A DNA stretch of 64,000 nucleotides. Origin: Uloborus plumipes (lineage: Eukaryota > Arthropoda > Arachnida > Araneae > Uloboridae). Under the pieces are notes generated by a model, which saw only the letters and a program-made list of their open reading frames with translations, did no database searches and was not told the origin of the DNA. A program made the position numbers and the translations under genes. Positions 21,939 through 33,215 of this stretch are shown piece by piece. Numbering within the stretch: position 1 is the first letter of the stretch; each line of letters opens with the position of its first letter. The stretch covers positions 1-64,000 of the forward strand of contig JAXGGA010005586.1 in assembly GCA_038373865.1 (NCBI GenBank), written 5' to 3'.

Positions 21939-24103
21939 GTATAAGATAATCAATCGCTAACTCCACGAAATCAAAAAGAATAAAAAGATCCAACATGAGC
22001 AAGTGTGGCATTTAAGAGGTATTGATATCAAGCAGCATGTGAAATAAACTTTAAAAACATATTATTTATGCATTCACGAGTATTGGTCTCTTGATTAACG
22101 CCAGTTTGTTGAGCTCTTCTTCAGAACCCTCTCAGTGAAACTATATAACTATAAAAAAGTTTTTATCTAGTTGGTGTAAGTAACAGAAGAAAAAAGATCC
22201 ACTACTTCAATTGAAAGTTATTTTAAGGTTTTTTGACAGCTCATCAAACAAAGCGCGCTGTTGTAATTTTTTGCCGTTTTTCATAAGCGTTTGATTAAGG
22301 CCCAATTTAGAAAAATCAATTTCAATCTCGTTAAAAACTACTCTTATCAGCATTTTTTTTGTTGCTCCATTTGGAGCATAAAAAGTAAACTTCGCCTTCC
22401 TCTGAAACACTTGAAAGATTGAAGTTTTTCCGCGTGTGTGGCTTATCACACTCGTACTTCTAAAAGTTATACAGGAAGAAGTACTGACTTCTACTCAAAA
22501 AACTTCATAAAAAGGGGGCTTTTGTTAAGCACTTAATTAAACTGGTAGGGAGAATTTTGTTGACCTTATCATCAGAATATGGGCTTTATAAAAATATTAC
22601 CCAATTAACTCTAGACTGTTTTAGGATTGAATGTACCCAAACTTTAATGCAGTTTGAAAAGCTAATGGTTTTGAGACAGGGTAGACTAGGGTGTTTCAGT
22701 ATGAGGGCTTTATACTTAGAAAATTCATTTATAAGTGAGTCTTGAAAAATGATTAGCGTATGTTTTAGAAAAACGATATGAATAGATTCAGGGGTGCCCA
22801 TTCATAAGTTTTAAAAAATCCCCCCAAAAGTTTTGATGGTGCAACTTGTGCCAAACCCCCCCCCCCCCTTGTGAGCACTCCCGCTTGGAATTAAAAATAT
22901 TTATTTCTAGTCGTTGCCATCACATATTTTTCACATGATAACTTTCGATGTTCAATGGAGTCAACTTAGGCACTTAGAAGCAAAGGTATGGTAGTGCCAA
23001 AAAATGAAAAAATTGAAGAAGAAAAAAGGAGATAACTCGTTCAAATAGTAGTGGGATGTTTAAATCTGTTTTGGGGTTAGAGGGGGGGGGGGTTAGTAGT
23101 AGTGTAGTTGTAGATTTTAAATAGTAAGGAACTTCGTTTATAAGTGTGTTTACAAGAGCTATTGGAGTAAATTTTAGTTAAATTATCGGCGTCTTTTAAA
23201 AAAATAGTAATTTCCATTCGTGGCCACTCCAGTTTTTTTTAATTTAGGTGCAAAAGCCGAAGCTTCGACCGAAACTCCGGCCATTAGTTGGCAGAAGCTT
23301 CGGTATTCGGCGCATCAGCCAAACCCCGCTGCTCGCCATGTCTAGTTATGACTAAAACTGAGGCTAAGAAAATAAAGGTTTGTGTAATTATATGACATTG
23401 ATATCAATCAATTTCAGTTTATGTGGTACACGAAACCCCCATTTTATGCATCTCTTTTCAACACTGATTATTTCTTTAAAATGTACAAGTTTTCAAACTG
23501 CAAGAATTTATTCTGCCTTACATTCATTTTAAAGCTTTCGTGAATTCCTAACAAACAATTTAATATCCCAACTAATTACCGTGATACATATTTTTAAAAG
23601 CATTAACACTGCACACAAAGCGAAGTGCTTACAATAATAAGAATACGCCGCCTAAATAATTGCAAAAGGCAGTTAACGTTAAGCAACTTTCTAAACCTAA
23701 TTATACTTCTATAAATCATCACAAATTCCTTTTAAGCCATAAAATAATAGGGACGTAATATCATCTCTTTAGTTAAGCTTGAACAAAAATATTAAACTTT
23801 ATCCGCCGAGTAGTTAAATTTGCATTGCACAAATGCATTTAATGTGGACTGAAATTGGGAGTTCGTTGGATAAACAGAGTTAACAAGTCCTCTATTTATT
23901 TTAGTGGCTCCCAAATTGATAGAAGTAATAGTTACATTAAAGTATAAAACTTTATGACAGTTTTATTGCGTTTTGTATGATAATATCTGGAAGGCGCTGC
24001 GAATGGGGTTTTTAATAATAATAGAGCAGTTGGGTTTACGTAATTGTTTAAAACCAATTTAAATACTTTGCGTAATGTTACTTGAATTTACATGTTGAGT
24101 GCG
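21939..24103. other. Non-coding stretch with hAT-like scraps
   Basis: No gene is supported. 22791-22890 (GGGGTGCCCATTCATAAG..CCCCTTGTGAGCACTCCCG) is a shortened relative of the hAT-like MITE at 39720-40210. 23255-23335 has CCGAAGCTTCG palindromes of the kind seen in hAT MITE ends. The rest is unremarkable AT-rich sequence. Confidence 0.4.
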
Positions 24104-24356
24104 TTAACCCATTTATGCCCAGTAGCCTAAAAACGGGAAGCTTGTTAGTTACTGTATACAAAAACCTCTAATGGGTATATCCTTTTACTCTAAAGCTGTT
24201 TTTCACAAGTTAAATAGTCCTTCTTCTTGAGAAAACCAGTTAGAGACACTAGTTGGACGCCAGAGTTTATCTTTGACAGACAAATCAGTCAAGCAACGAT
24301 CCAGCATGGATAGCACAGAAAGTAAGTTTTTTTTATGAACTTATATTTCATAAAAT

Positions 24357-24785
24357 ATTTTGGAGAAAAAAAAATAGAACCGACTTCAGTTGGAAATTGC
24401 TCTAAAAAGTAAAAAATAATTTTTTTCTTTGAACACCATCGAAACTACTTTTAAACATAAGTTTTGAAGTCGGCGCAAAAACGATAGGTAAAATGATATT
24501 TAACCATATTTTGCCAACATTTTTTCAGAGTAATCATTGAAAATTAAAAGCGGAATATTTGTACCATTACACGAATGTGTGGTAATCAATGAAATGAATC
24601 CATTAAAATTTATATTTATAGTTGAATTGTAGTTGCGTATGATTCTATACATTGTTTTTGCGCCGACTTCAAAACTTATGTTTAAAAGTAGTTTCGATGG
24701 TGTTCAAAGAAAAAAATTATTTTTTACTTTTTAGAGCAATTTCCAACTGAAGTCGGTTCTATTTTTTTTTCTCCAAAATATTTTA
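24357..24785. repeat. Foldback (long inverted repeat) end of the composite unit
   Basis: The left arm begins TAGAACCGACTTCAG and runs to GAAGTCGGCGCAAAAACGAT. The right arm, from GCGCCGACTTC at 24660, is its reverse complement and ends GAAGTCGGTTCTA. The arms are about 115 bp around a centre of about 180 bp. The same structure is at 41165-41587, and a decayed one at 60605-60840. Confidence 0.8.
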
Positions 24786-24888
24786 TTTCATTCTTTTTAG
24801 TGTAAATGCACTTAAAATAATCAAAATATAGTTAAAAAACCATGCAGCTGTTCAAAAAACTTGCAGACCTAGACTCGATCTCATTCCA

Positions 24889-24950
24889 TCAGGAACTTCA
24901 ACCCGACGCGTTTAACCACTTGACCATCGGGTCGCTGATTGAAGTAAGGA
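24889..24950 (-). repeat. tRNA-like (SINE-head-like) module 1
   Basis: On the minus strand it reads AGCGACCCGATGGTCAAGTGG (A-box-like TGGTCAAGTGG), then GATGGAATGAGATCGAGTC (B-box-like GAGATCGAGTC). No intact tRNA cloverleaf. The sequence recurs at 25950-26020, 39457-39532 and 41008-41080. Confidence 0.5.
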
Positions 24951-25947
24951 TTTACGATAGCACATATTGTTTTAAATAACATGAAATTTTAGTTTTTCAA
25001 TCATAACTTTTTTTCTAGTGAACAAATATCGTCATATGAGTACATGGTACCTAAGTTAACCATCTCCTATCGATTAAAAAAAATCGTCCAAATCGGTTCA
25101 GTAGATCAGATGTTACGTGCGAACAAAAAAAAAAAAAAAAAAAACGTTTGCTTTGAATTGAGAACCTCCTCCTTTTTTGAAGTCGGTTAAAAATAGAAAG
25201 TAAAAGTAAGTAATTTGAATTGTGGGGAAAGAGGTTAGAGTAAGACTTGGAAAATTGGTGCAAGCTTTTGCATTTCATGGAAAATAATTTTCAACTAAAG
25301 TGGACTCTTTAGCTTTTTTCAAACACCACAAATCAAAATCTTATTCTTTAAAAATTTGTGTCACTTTAATGGTCATTCATACCCCCCCCCCCACCCCTCG
25401 CAGTGCAAAAAAACATTACACAGCAGATTTTGCCTAATAACTCAACACTCATGGTGTTTGATACATTTTATTTGTTTGTAATGATGTTTTTTGGTCACAA
25501 CCAATATGAAAATCACAAAAAATAGTTACTTTAATATTTGACATATATTTATCATCTTCAGAATTTTTCATTTTTAATTTTACATTGAATTTGACGTAAA
25601 TACAAGGTATAAAATACAGAATTTTATAAAGGTACAAAAATTAACATAATATAATTGATTGTGTATATAATTTTTGAAAAAATTATATAAGTGCCGCAAA
25701 TCAAAAACCATTTATTGCCACAATTGATTCAAAGCCCCCAAAAATGGCGTAAACGTCCATAAGAAAATTATACAGCATCGAAGGATCCCATTGCCAATTT
25801 TAACAAAGATCCGACCAAAACTGTCATTTTCTACCATAAAAAAATATGGGGTAGATCCCCATGGGGAGATGTACTTGCATAAGGACATTATAATCATTAA
25901 AATCATTTTTAAAAAAATCATGCAGTTGTTCGAAAAAATCCTTGCAG

Positions 25948-26019
25948 ACCTGGACTCGATCTCATTCCATCAGGAACTTCAACCTGACGCGCAGAACCAC
26001 TTGACCATCGGGTCGCTGA
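25948..26019 (-). repeat. tRNA-like module 2 of the composite unit
   Basis: Same A-box-like and B-box-like order on the minus strand as module 1, about 1.06 kb away in the same orientation. The loop region differs (GCGCAGAACC in place of GCGTTTAACC), so the two are diverged direct repeats. Confidence 0.5.
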
Positions 26020-26541
26020 TTAAAGTAAGGATTTACGATAGCACATATTGTTTTAAATGACATGAAATGTTAGTTTTTCAATCATAACTTTTTTTCTAGA
26101 GAACAAATATCGTCATATGAGTACATGGTACCTAAGTTACACCATCCCCTATCGGTTAAAAAAAAAATCGTCCAAATCGGTTCAGTAGATCAGATCTTAT
26201 GCGCGAACAAACAAAAAAAAAAAAAGTATACGCTTTGAATTGAGAACCTCCTCCTTTTTCGAAGTCGGTTAATAAAATTAGACTATTTTAAAATGATTTG
26301 CTCAAAATTGATCACATATGCCTTCTGTAATATTACTTTGCGAAAGTAAAGTCAAGTAAGGTCATATTTTACTCACATATCTGCAAAATATCCCATAAAC
26401 AGGACTTTAAATAAATTAATAAATATGGCAACTGCGAACTATTTTAAGCCTAAAATGTATGTAAACCATTCCAAGTAAGAGTTTTAAGCAGATAAAAATT
26501 GAAAAAAAATGTTAAAAAAAACTTGGGCATAAATGGGTTAA

Positions 26542-29500
26542 AATGTATTCGTTTTTGTTCACTTTTTGTTGTCATAGCGATTATCTTTAATTGAATGCTA
26601 ACTGCATAGTGATTTATTCCTTGTGTTTTGTAAGTGATAATTTTTTCATTGTATAATATACAACAGTGATGCCCAAATTTTTCTACCTGAGGGCAGGGAC
26701 GTCCCAATCTGAAATTTTTGGGAGGGGGGAAATTCCGATTTTGCCTAATGAAATTCTGAAATATGCCGAATTGGCGGTACATCACACCTGCTGCGTGAAA
26801 CTTTTCTTCAACAATTGTACTCGGTTACTTTAAAATAGGCGTATCAAGTTTAGAAGTTTTGCGTCGTCTCCATGGCAACCGTATAAAAGAAAACAGCTCC
26901 ACTCTTTTTTTTATGCACTGCTGTTGAGGCATTTCATTTCTTTTATTTTTATCGAATTAGGCTTACGCTCTTATTTATATCCTCATGTCTCAGTTATTTC
27001 TCAACGTTTTCTAACAAATCTAGCCATACATTAATACAGCAAAAATTTTGAAGAAAATGTTGTGCTTTGTTAACGTTGATTTTTCAATAGAATAATAGTT
27101 TACGTACAAAGCAATTTGAACCGTTTGCCTTTAACCATTGTTGCAAAAGCTAATTGGGAAAAAAGTGCATTGCGCCATTACTATGACAACCATCAGGGGA
27201 AAAGTGCGGATAGTGGGAAATTAAGTTTACTTTGATTCGCCTCCGCTCGTTACACAGGGTAGAGACTATAGAGCTTTCTAAAAATCGGAACAGCTTTCTC
27301 CAGAAGTTGTGTAACGTTATACCCATTAACAGTAGCAACCTTACACAATTTTTTTACAGTGAATAGTTTGATTGTCAAAGACGCTAACATTTCTAGTGAT
27401 TTCTCGATAAACAAATGCACTACTCAAAAAAGCAATTATAGCGACTAGTAGTAGCTAACTGATAGTAATTCATCACTCGGCCAGTTTAGTGGCTTCTTTT
27501 CCTAGAACAACCTGAAAAATCACCACACAAAAGTTCAAACATTGATAAATATTCTGCTCCTATAGTGCGTAATATATTTTGGCAAGTTTTATTTATGATT
27601 ATATCTGACTTTCATCATAAAAGCCGAAGTTTTTGTTTGATTTTCGCATTAGGGCTTCATGGCAGATAGTCAGAATCTAGTCCATCAATTTCTCATTTGA
27701 AAAGAATTATGGGGTGGCATAAAATAATGCTTGCGTTCTTCTTCTTGCAAAACTCACTCCCTTTGACTTAATGGTTTATTGATTAGATTGAGGGGGGTGA
27801 TACTTAAGGCAAAGTTAAATAAATGTTGTGAAAAATTACATTTAGTTTGCATGTAAAAATGAATGTAGTTAGGCTTGGGATGAAAATTTCACAGGAAAAA
27901 GCGGGTGTATTTTTGTTTATTTTTTGATAATTTACCCTATTCACGGTGTGGCAATGGTCCATTTAACTTTTCGTTTGCGGGTATTTGAATCCAGTTCCCA
28001 GTGTTACGGTCTAACATTTTTTGCGAGACCTCCGTCGAATCTGCGCACGCGCCAACTCTCTTTTGACTTTCTCGAAATAGGGGGGAAATGCAATGAGGAA
28101 GTAACAAGCGAACAAGAACTGAAGGCTTGGGGAAGTGCGCATCCTAAACCTATCTCCCCAGTTTCAAATGGAAGCGTTCGTGGATGGCAGGCGCGCAATA
28201 CACAAACAGCCGGTACTAGTGCTAAGTAAATTAGTTTTATTTAATAATGACTAGCATTTATAAACATAATGAACACGGGTAGGGCTTAAGATTTCTGAAA
28301 AAAAGCTTCTATATCGGCTTAGGGTTGCTGAAAAATCTCGAGAAAAGTGATGGTAAAGGAAAACAACATATTTTTTTTCCCCATTTTCCTATGATGAGCT
28401 ATGATGATACTTTAAATCAGTAAAACACGCGCATTAGGAGAATATTTCGCTCCAAATGAGTCATTCTTCATTCTGTTACATCATTCCAAGGTAAAAACTT
28501 TCAAAAGACTTATTTTTTGAAAAGAAATAACAGTTTTTACGCTGCAAAGATACGCGTGTTAATAGACGCCAAAGAACAGAATTTTCGTCTGCTACGCTTC
28601 CCTCAGCGGGCGGTCAAGACCCGCAATGACGTCATGTAAATAGGGTCCATTGCTAAGATTTTTTTTATATTTATTCAGTTCTGAAACTAATCCTCGCACT
28701 ATCATTGTTATTAAAATTATTTTAACTATACGCAAAGCAAACTAGCGAAAATCTGCTACAAAATTCAAATTTTAGCTTTAATTTGTCAACATTAAAACTG
28801 AAATTTGCCAGCATTAGAATCCGTAATACATTTTGCCAAGGCGATATGCTTTTAGCGTCATTACTTTGGCGATATGTTCGGCAATATTTTTGATTAACGA
28901 GATTTTGTACGTGTATAGTGGTGACAGTTTTTCATGAAAACGGTTTGGAATTGTGACATTTTGACCATGTAGGGTCGGTTGACCAGTAAATAAACATCTG
29001 AGTACGATTTCATTTTTCTAAAATATCGTTGAAAGTCATCATTTGGTACTTGACTTTAAAAAATACTTTCAAAAATATGTGTAATCTGGTAATTAAATAT
29101 AAAAAAATGAGAGAGAGTTCTTTGTGTATAGTATACTAGATCTAAATCAACATTATTTTCCCTTTTTTTTTTATAATTCTTTCTGTTTTATTCTTCTATT
29201 TTATTTTTTAATGTCTGAATCAAGATACATATTATATTGTTTATATAAAATGTTTCATCAAAATTTACATAATATGGATTATTCGAGACTTTTCTTACTC
29301 GGGCCTGGCCTGTACAACACAACAGCCCGGTTAATCATGAACCTACTGAAAAATCTTTCACAAAAGCAACCATCAAAAACACCAGATCAGATATTTTACG
29401 TTCTTTAGGAAGACATTGAACATATTTCGGAAATAAACGAGTTAATGCAAACATTTTAAACATAACTCCCATTATTCTTACCTCCTTAAAGTTATTTTTC

Positions 29501-29741
29501 GAAAATATTAAAAATTTTTTATTATTTAAAAATAAATTTAATACTGCACTGAAAAACAAAAATAGTCTTATAAAAGTTTAAGAAAATTATACTCTATTTG
29601 TTCACATAAACTTTGTCTGCATCATATAGCTTCCAATCTAACGGGATTTCAAAACATGTCTTATGATATTATATTGCATGTATTTACATTATATTTTATA
29701 TATTATATTACATTACTTTCGTTAGCATTTTTATAAATGAA
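26542..29741. other. No gene recognised; GC-richer patch at 27.95-28.2 kb
   Basis: Mostly AT-rich non-coding sequence. 27950-28220 is richer in GC and open for 101 codons on the plus strand, but I recognise no domain in it. 26697-26730 has a hAT-like GGGACGTCCC..GGGAGGGGGG scrap. Nothing else is supported. Confidence 0.4.
26866..26892. promoter_or_regulatory. Possible RFX X-box next to a TATA-like sequence
   Basis: The minus-strand sequence GGTTGCCATGGAGAC is close to the palindromic RFX-factor X-box. On the plus strand it is followed at once by GTATAAAAGAAAA. No downstream gene is evident, so this may be chance. Confidence 0.2.
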
Positions 29742-30205
29742 CTGGTTTATTACCCGGCGTTGCCTGGATGCTTACGAAAGCAACATAGTTTTAAAAAAAT
29801 TATGTGAATAAATTTTATCTTCATGAGCATATAAAAACTTATTTCATTCTAAAATGAAATAGATGAGTCTTAAATTGATAATTCATTGTTAATCGTAATC
29901 TTTGTTGGAAAATGCTCCTATTTAAATGTGCTACATTTTATCAATTTGTATGCTTAAAGGCTTATCTCTATTACTCTATCTATTCAAAATTGAAAGGAAA
30001 TGGCCATTTTGACAGGAAAAATTTGAATTTTGAGCTTTTTGGATTTTTGAAAATTTCAAAACCCCACCTATGTGAATTCTAGTGCATCAAGAAACCTCTG
30101 TGCCAAGTTTAATGAAAATCTGACGAAAACTGTGATTTGTATAAGGAACAAACATACGAACGAACAAACAATTTTTCTACTTACATCCATTTTTATATAT
30201 ATAGA
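29742..30205 (-). mobile_element. Non-autonomous Helitron-like element
   Basis: On the minus strand it starts TCTATATATATAAAAATGGA after an A, contains TTTGTTCCTTATACAAATC and ends with hairpin-like GCAACGCCGGGTAATAAA then CCAG in place of CTAG. It is homologous to 52347-52736. No Rep/helicase ORF. Confidence 0.65.
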
Positions 30206-30606
30206 TGTTAAACGATTGCATGTGAATAATTACAATTTTTGACTTTCTTTATGATATTTGTTCTCTAAACTGCTAATCAAATTTTAAAAATATGAGTTCT
30301 GAAGTGATTATGGGAAAATGCTTTAAGGGTGGGGAAATGAGTGTTTTTTGCTTCCGAACGCTTCTTTCTACTTTCAAGGAAAGTTTAACTACAGATAAGT
30401 AGTTAAAGTTTAGTTCTTAAAGTTATTAAGCAAGATAAAACAACTTTATAGAGCACAAATTGGTAAAATATAATCAAGACACGTGTTTTAAAATAGCAAG
30501 TATGCTTTTTATCAATAAGAAAATTTTTTGTGAGCTTTGAAACAACAGCAGCAGTGCATTTGCATTGACTGCTCCTCTACTGTAATAAAATAATTTCAAG
30601 AATGTA

Positions 30607-31065
30607 GGGTAAGTGCTCCAGTAGTCGGCCACAATGACATAAAACTCCTTATAAATAGTACATTTTTAATTCAAAATTAGATATGACGCATTCACACATT
30701 CACGTACCTATCCTCAATCATCAACCAGTGGCAGTTAAGTTTTGGGTACTTTTTTGAATTAGTAATGAGTCATTTCATTTTGAATGGTGTGCCCGTCATC
30801 CAAGATTGCAAATCTGCTTATATTTCAGTTAAAATGATTCCGTGGCCAACTACTGGAGCATTTACTAGTGGTGACAGCAGCTTGGATTTAAATTTTTTTT
30901 TTTTTATTTCTGAAACAAGTAGGTGATTCACTATCAGAAAGGTTCATTCTAAAGTTTTACCTTGTTTTTGTTGCTGTATTGATAGCTGAAAGTTCTCTCT
31001 GAAAGAAAGGTTAGCCAAGATCAACAAAAGATCTCTTAAATGGCCGACTACTGGTGCTTTTACCC
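30607..31065. mobile_element. Tc1/mariner-type MITE, 459 bp
   Basis: The terminal repeats GGGTAAGTGCTCCAGTAGTC and its inverted partner (GACTACTGGTGCTTTTACCC) are flanked by TA on both sides. A third, internal copy of the end (GTGGCCAACTACTGGAGCAT) is at 30842. Non-coding. Confidence 0.75.
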
Positions 31066-31067
31066 TA

Positions 31068-32010
31068 ATAATACATCATCTCCAATTACTTACTGGAAAA
31101 TTTCGCAAAACAGAGGGTTTCTCTTTCCAAAATTTTTCGAGAGAATAGTAGAAAAACTATACTTATATAAAGATGATATCTTGTAAAATATTTCTTATAT
31201 ATTTAACGCAACTACGTTATATGAATGATAGTTTTATCATTTCCTTTCGTTTTTAAAGCAATTTATTTCACTGAAATGGAATCTTGATACATGAGGGAGC
31301 AATTTTGTCTTCTTCAATAAAATTCTGTATTTCCAGAAGAGACCCAAAAAGCACATAAAACTTTGAAAAAAAGCCACTTGAATATCAACTTTAAGATATC
31401 CTTCATATGATTGAAAAAAAACCTTATAATAGCACTTAAACTCCTCAAATCTGAGTGAAAATCATTTTTCTTAATGTTTTGCATCCACTAGAGATTTAAA
31501 ACCCTCAACAGATTTACAGAAACCTGAAATAGTGTTCCAACTCAGATAAGAATGTATGGAAATGTGCTACAAACAATTTATCTTCGAAATATTTTTGCAA
31601 ACGATCTCGATAATGAAATGAAGCGAAGAGAAAAAAAATTTTATTCGACGCGTGAAATCCTATATTTCTTGTTTTTATAAGATTTTCCTCTTTTTGTGTT
31701 TTTATAGCGGTCTGTGTAACTAGGGATTAATATTATGTCATTTTTATTTCGGAGTGCTTATTTATTGTTAAAGGTTTAAAAAGAGTTATTTGAAATGCAA
31801 GCTGTGTGAAATTTTTATCTGAAATGTTTGGAATATAGCGAATGAAAATAAAAAAGGCGAAATGTCTAGGTTTCTTTTTCTTGTTTTAGTGCTTCAAAAT
31901 CTATGTTTATTACGAAGTAAGTTGCAATATTTTATCACGCGTTCTACATCAAATAGAATTGAATATTTAATTTCTTAACTAAAATAAGATTTTTACCTTT
32001 TGAATGCACC
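31068..32010. other. AT-rich non-coding stretch, nothing recognised
   Basis: Neither strand shows a supported ORF or repeat family. Confidence 0.4.
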
Positions 32011-32018
32011 TTAAGCTA

Positions 32019-32313
32019 AGGCCCCCTATATGGACGAGCCGGCGCATCAAGATTAAGTTTGACCACTTTGGATCCAGCGCGTGTTTGAGAGTTGTCTTTT
32101 CCGATGAGTGGTTGTCCTTTTTGGCGGGTGGGTCCTTTTAGGCCTTTTGATTATTTTTCACGTGAATTTAACAAAGCTTGGCAATGTCCCTAAACTTTTT
32201 CTAGTAACCCTTGCGCCGCAACAATGAAAATTGAAAGTCAAAGTAAATAAGTTGGATCCAAAGTGGTGAAACTTAAGCTTGACGCGTCGGCCTGTCTACA
32301 TAGCGGCTCCACC
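32019..32313. mobile_element. MITE with ~65-bp inverted repeats and 8-bp duplication
   Basis: The left arm AGGCCCCCTATATGGACGAG..CACTTTGGATCC and right arm GGATCCAAAGTGG..AGCGGCTCCACC are imperfect inverted repeats. TTAAGCTA occurs at 32011-32018 and 32314-32321, as expected of hAT-type insertion. Superfamily by TSD length only. Confidence 0.65.
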
Positions 32314-32365
32314 TTAAGCTATTGTAAAATCTCGAAAAATTTAAATCTGGCAATCTTTAAAGAAA

Positions 32366-32640
32366 GCCGGGCACCTAGTATATTGGTCAGAGAAGTCGGG
32401 TATGGACTTGGAGGGGGTGGTCCTGGGTTTGAATCCTGGCTCGGGCATGGATGTACTTTCTTTGTCCTGTCCTCGTGGGAATGTGTTCTTGTGCTGTGGA
32501 TGGTTGTCCACATACAAACGGGTCCCTGTGGCATCTGTGTGTACTGTGGAAGTCGGACACAAAGTTACGATGCAATTGGAAAAGTGAGGCAGCGCACCCC
32601 AAATTGCCCACCTAACTGGCACAAGACGACAACAACAACG
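32366..32640 (+). mobile_element. tRNA-derived SINE-like element with (ACA)n-type tail
   Basis: The head GGGCACCTAGTATATTGGTCAGAG (A-box-like) is followed by GGGTTTGAATCCTGGCTCGG (B box). A body of about 190 bp follows, to a CAACAACAACG tail. The head shares CTCGGGCATGG with 57582-57590. No protein is expected although short ORFs overlap. Confidence 0.6.
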
Positions 32641-32655
32641 AAACTAAAGACAGGT

Positions 32656-32843
32656 TTACTAGAGTGCAATTTAACTTGACACTGAACGTCACTACGGGCG
32701 GAGCCAATAGCAGTCAGCGATCTCCTCTAATTCGTCAAGTAGGCTGTGACGTTTTATCGAGCTCGTTTTTCATAGGCTAACGTCACGCAAACGTCACGCT
32801 GACGTCACGATGTTGTTGTCAAGAAAGGTTGCAGTGTAGTATA
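32656..32843. mobile_element. Probable MITE between duplicated SINE tails
   Basis: TACTAGAGTGCAATTTAACT at the left is an imperfect inverted match to GGTTGCAGTGTAGTATAAC at the right. The interior repeats ACGTCACG. The sequence CAACAACAACGAAACTAAAG stands on both sides (32628-32650, 32862-32884), an unusually long duplication for a simple insertion. Confidence 0.4.
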
Positions 32844-32894
32844 ACTGGCAGAAGACAACAACAACAACAACGAAACTAAAGACAGATTTACTAC

Positions 32895-33215
32895 TGTCTT
32901 TCCTTGGAAACCGTGCCCTGCTCTCGCGAACAGTTCCACTTAAAAAAAGGGTGGATGGGTTGTGGGTGAAACTTTCCGAAGTTTTCAATTTAAAACTTGC
33001 ATTTACTATATCCTTTTGACATATTCAACTAAACTGCGTACTTGAAATTTGCATCGTCCTAAGTTGTTTGATACGCTCAAAATGCTTTATATTATTCTTT
33101 CCCTTTTTGTTATCATGCCTGACACCCCTATTTTGGTAAGATCAGAGAAGACCTGACGTAATCGTAAATGCGCGGAAGGTTATACCTAAAAAATTCAAAC
33201 AGTATGAACAGCATC
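32895..33215 (+). repeat. Dispersed ~320-bp repeat (CCGTGCC..TTACCTAA family)
   Basis: It runs from GGAAACCGTGCCCTGCTCTCG through GACATATTCAACTAAAC to GTAAATGCGCGGAAGGTTAT. Related copies are at 47625-47930 and 54528-54840, and an inverted fragment at 34540-34612. No TIRs, tRNA boxes or ORF are seen; class unknown. Confidence 0.65.

Larger units (their letters stand above)
24357..26271 (+). mobile_element. Composite mobile unit (copy 1), 1.9 kb
   Basis: ATAAAAT is duplicated at 24350-24356 and 26272-26278. Removing one copy plus the insert recovers the uninterrupted MITE sequence seen at 53630-53650 (minus strand), so the whole 1.9 kb was inserted as one piece. Order: foldback end (24357-24785), module 1 with tRNA-like sequence (24820-25190), spacer, module 2 (25885-26271). 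Both modules end in GAACCTCCTCC..GAAGTCGGTTA. No ORF. Class unknown. Confidence 0.7.
24108..26537 (+). mobile_element. piggyBac-like MITE carrying a 1.9-kb insertion
   Basis: TTAA (24104-24107), then CCCATTTATGCCCAGTAGCC at the left. The right end is TTGGGCATAAATGGG, then TTAA (26538-26541). Family sequence is interrupted at 24356 and resumes at 26272. Without the insert it is about 515 bp, like the other copies. Confidence 0.85.

Noticed and set aside
27924..28229. 101-codon ORF in a GC-richer patch
   Set aside because: No recognisable domain, no splice or promoter support, and an overlapping minus-strand ORF. Left as unassigned sequence.
32263..32679. 138-codon plus-strand ORF
   Set aside because: It runs through a MITE end and a tRNA-derived SINE, with competing ORFs on the other strand.
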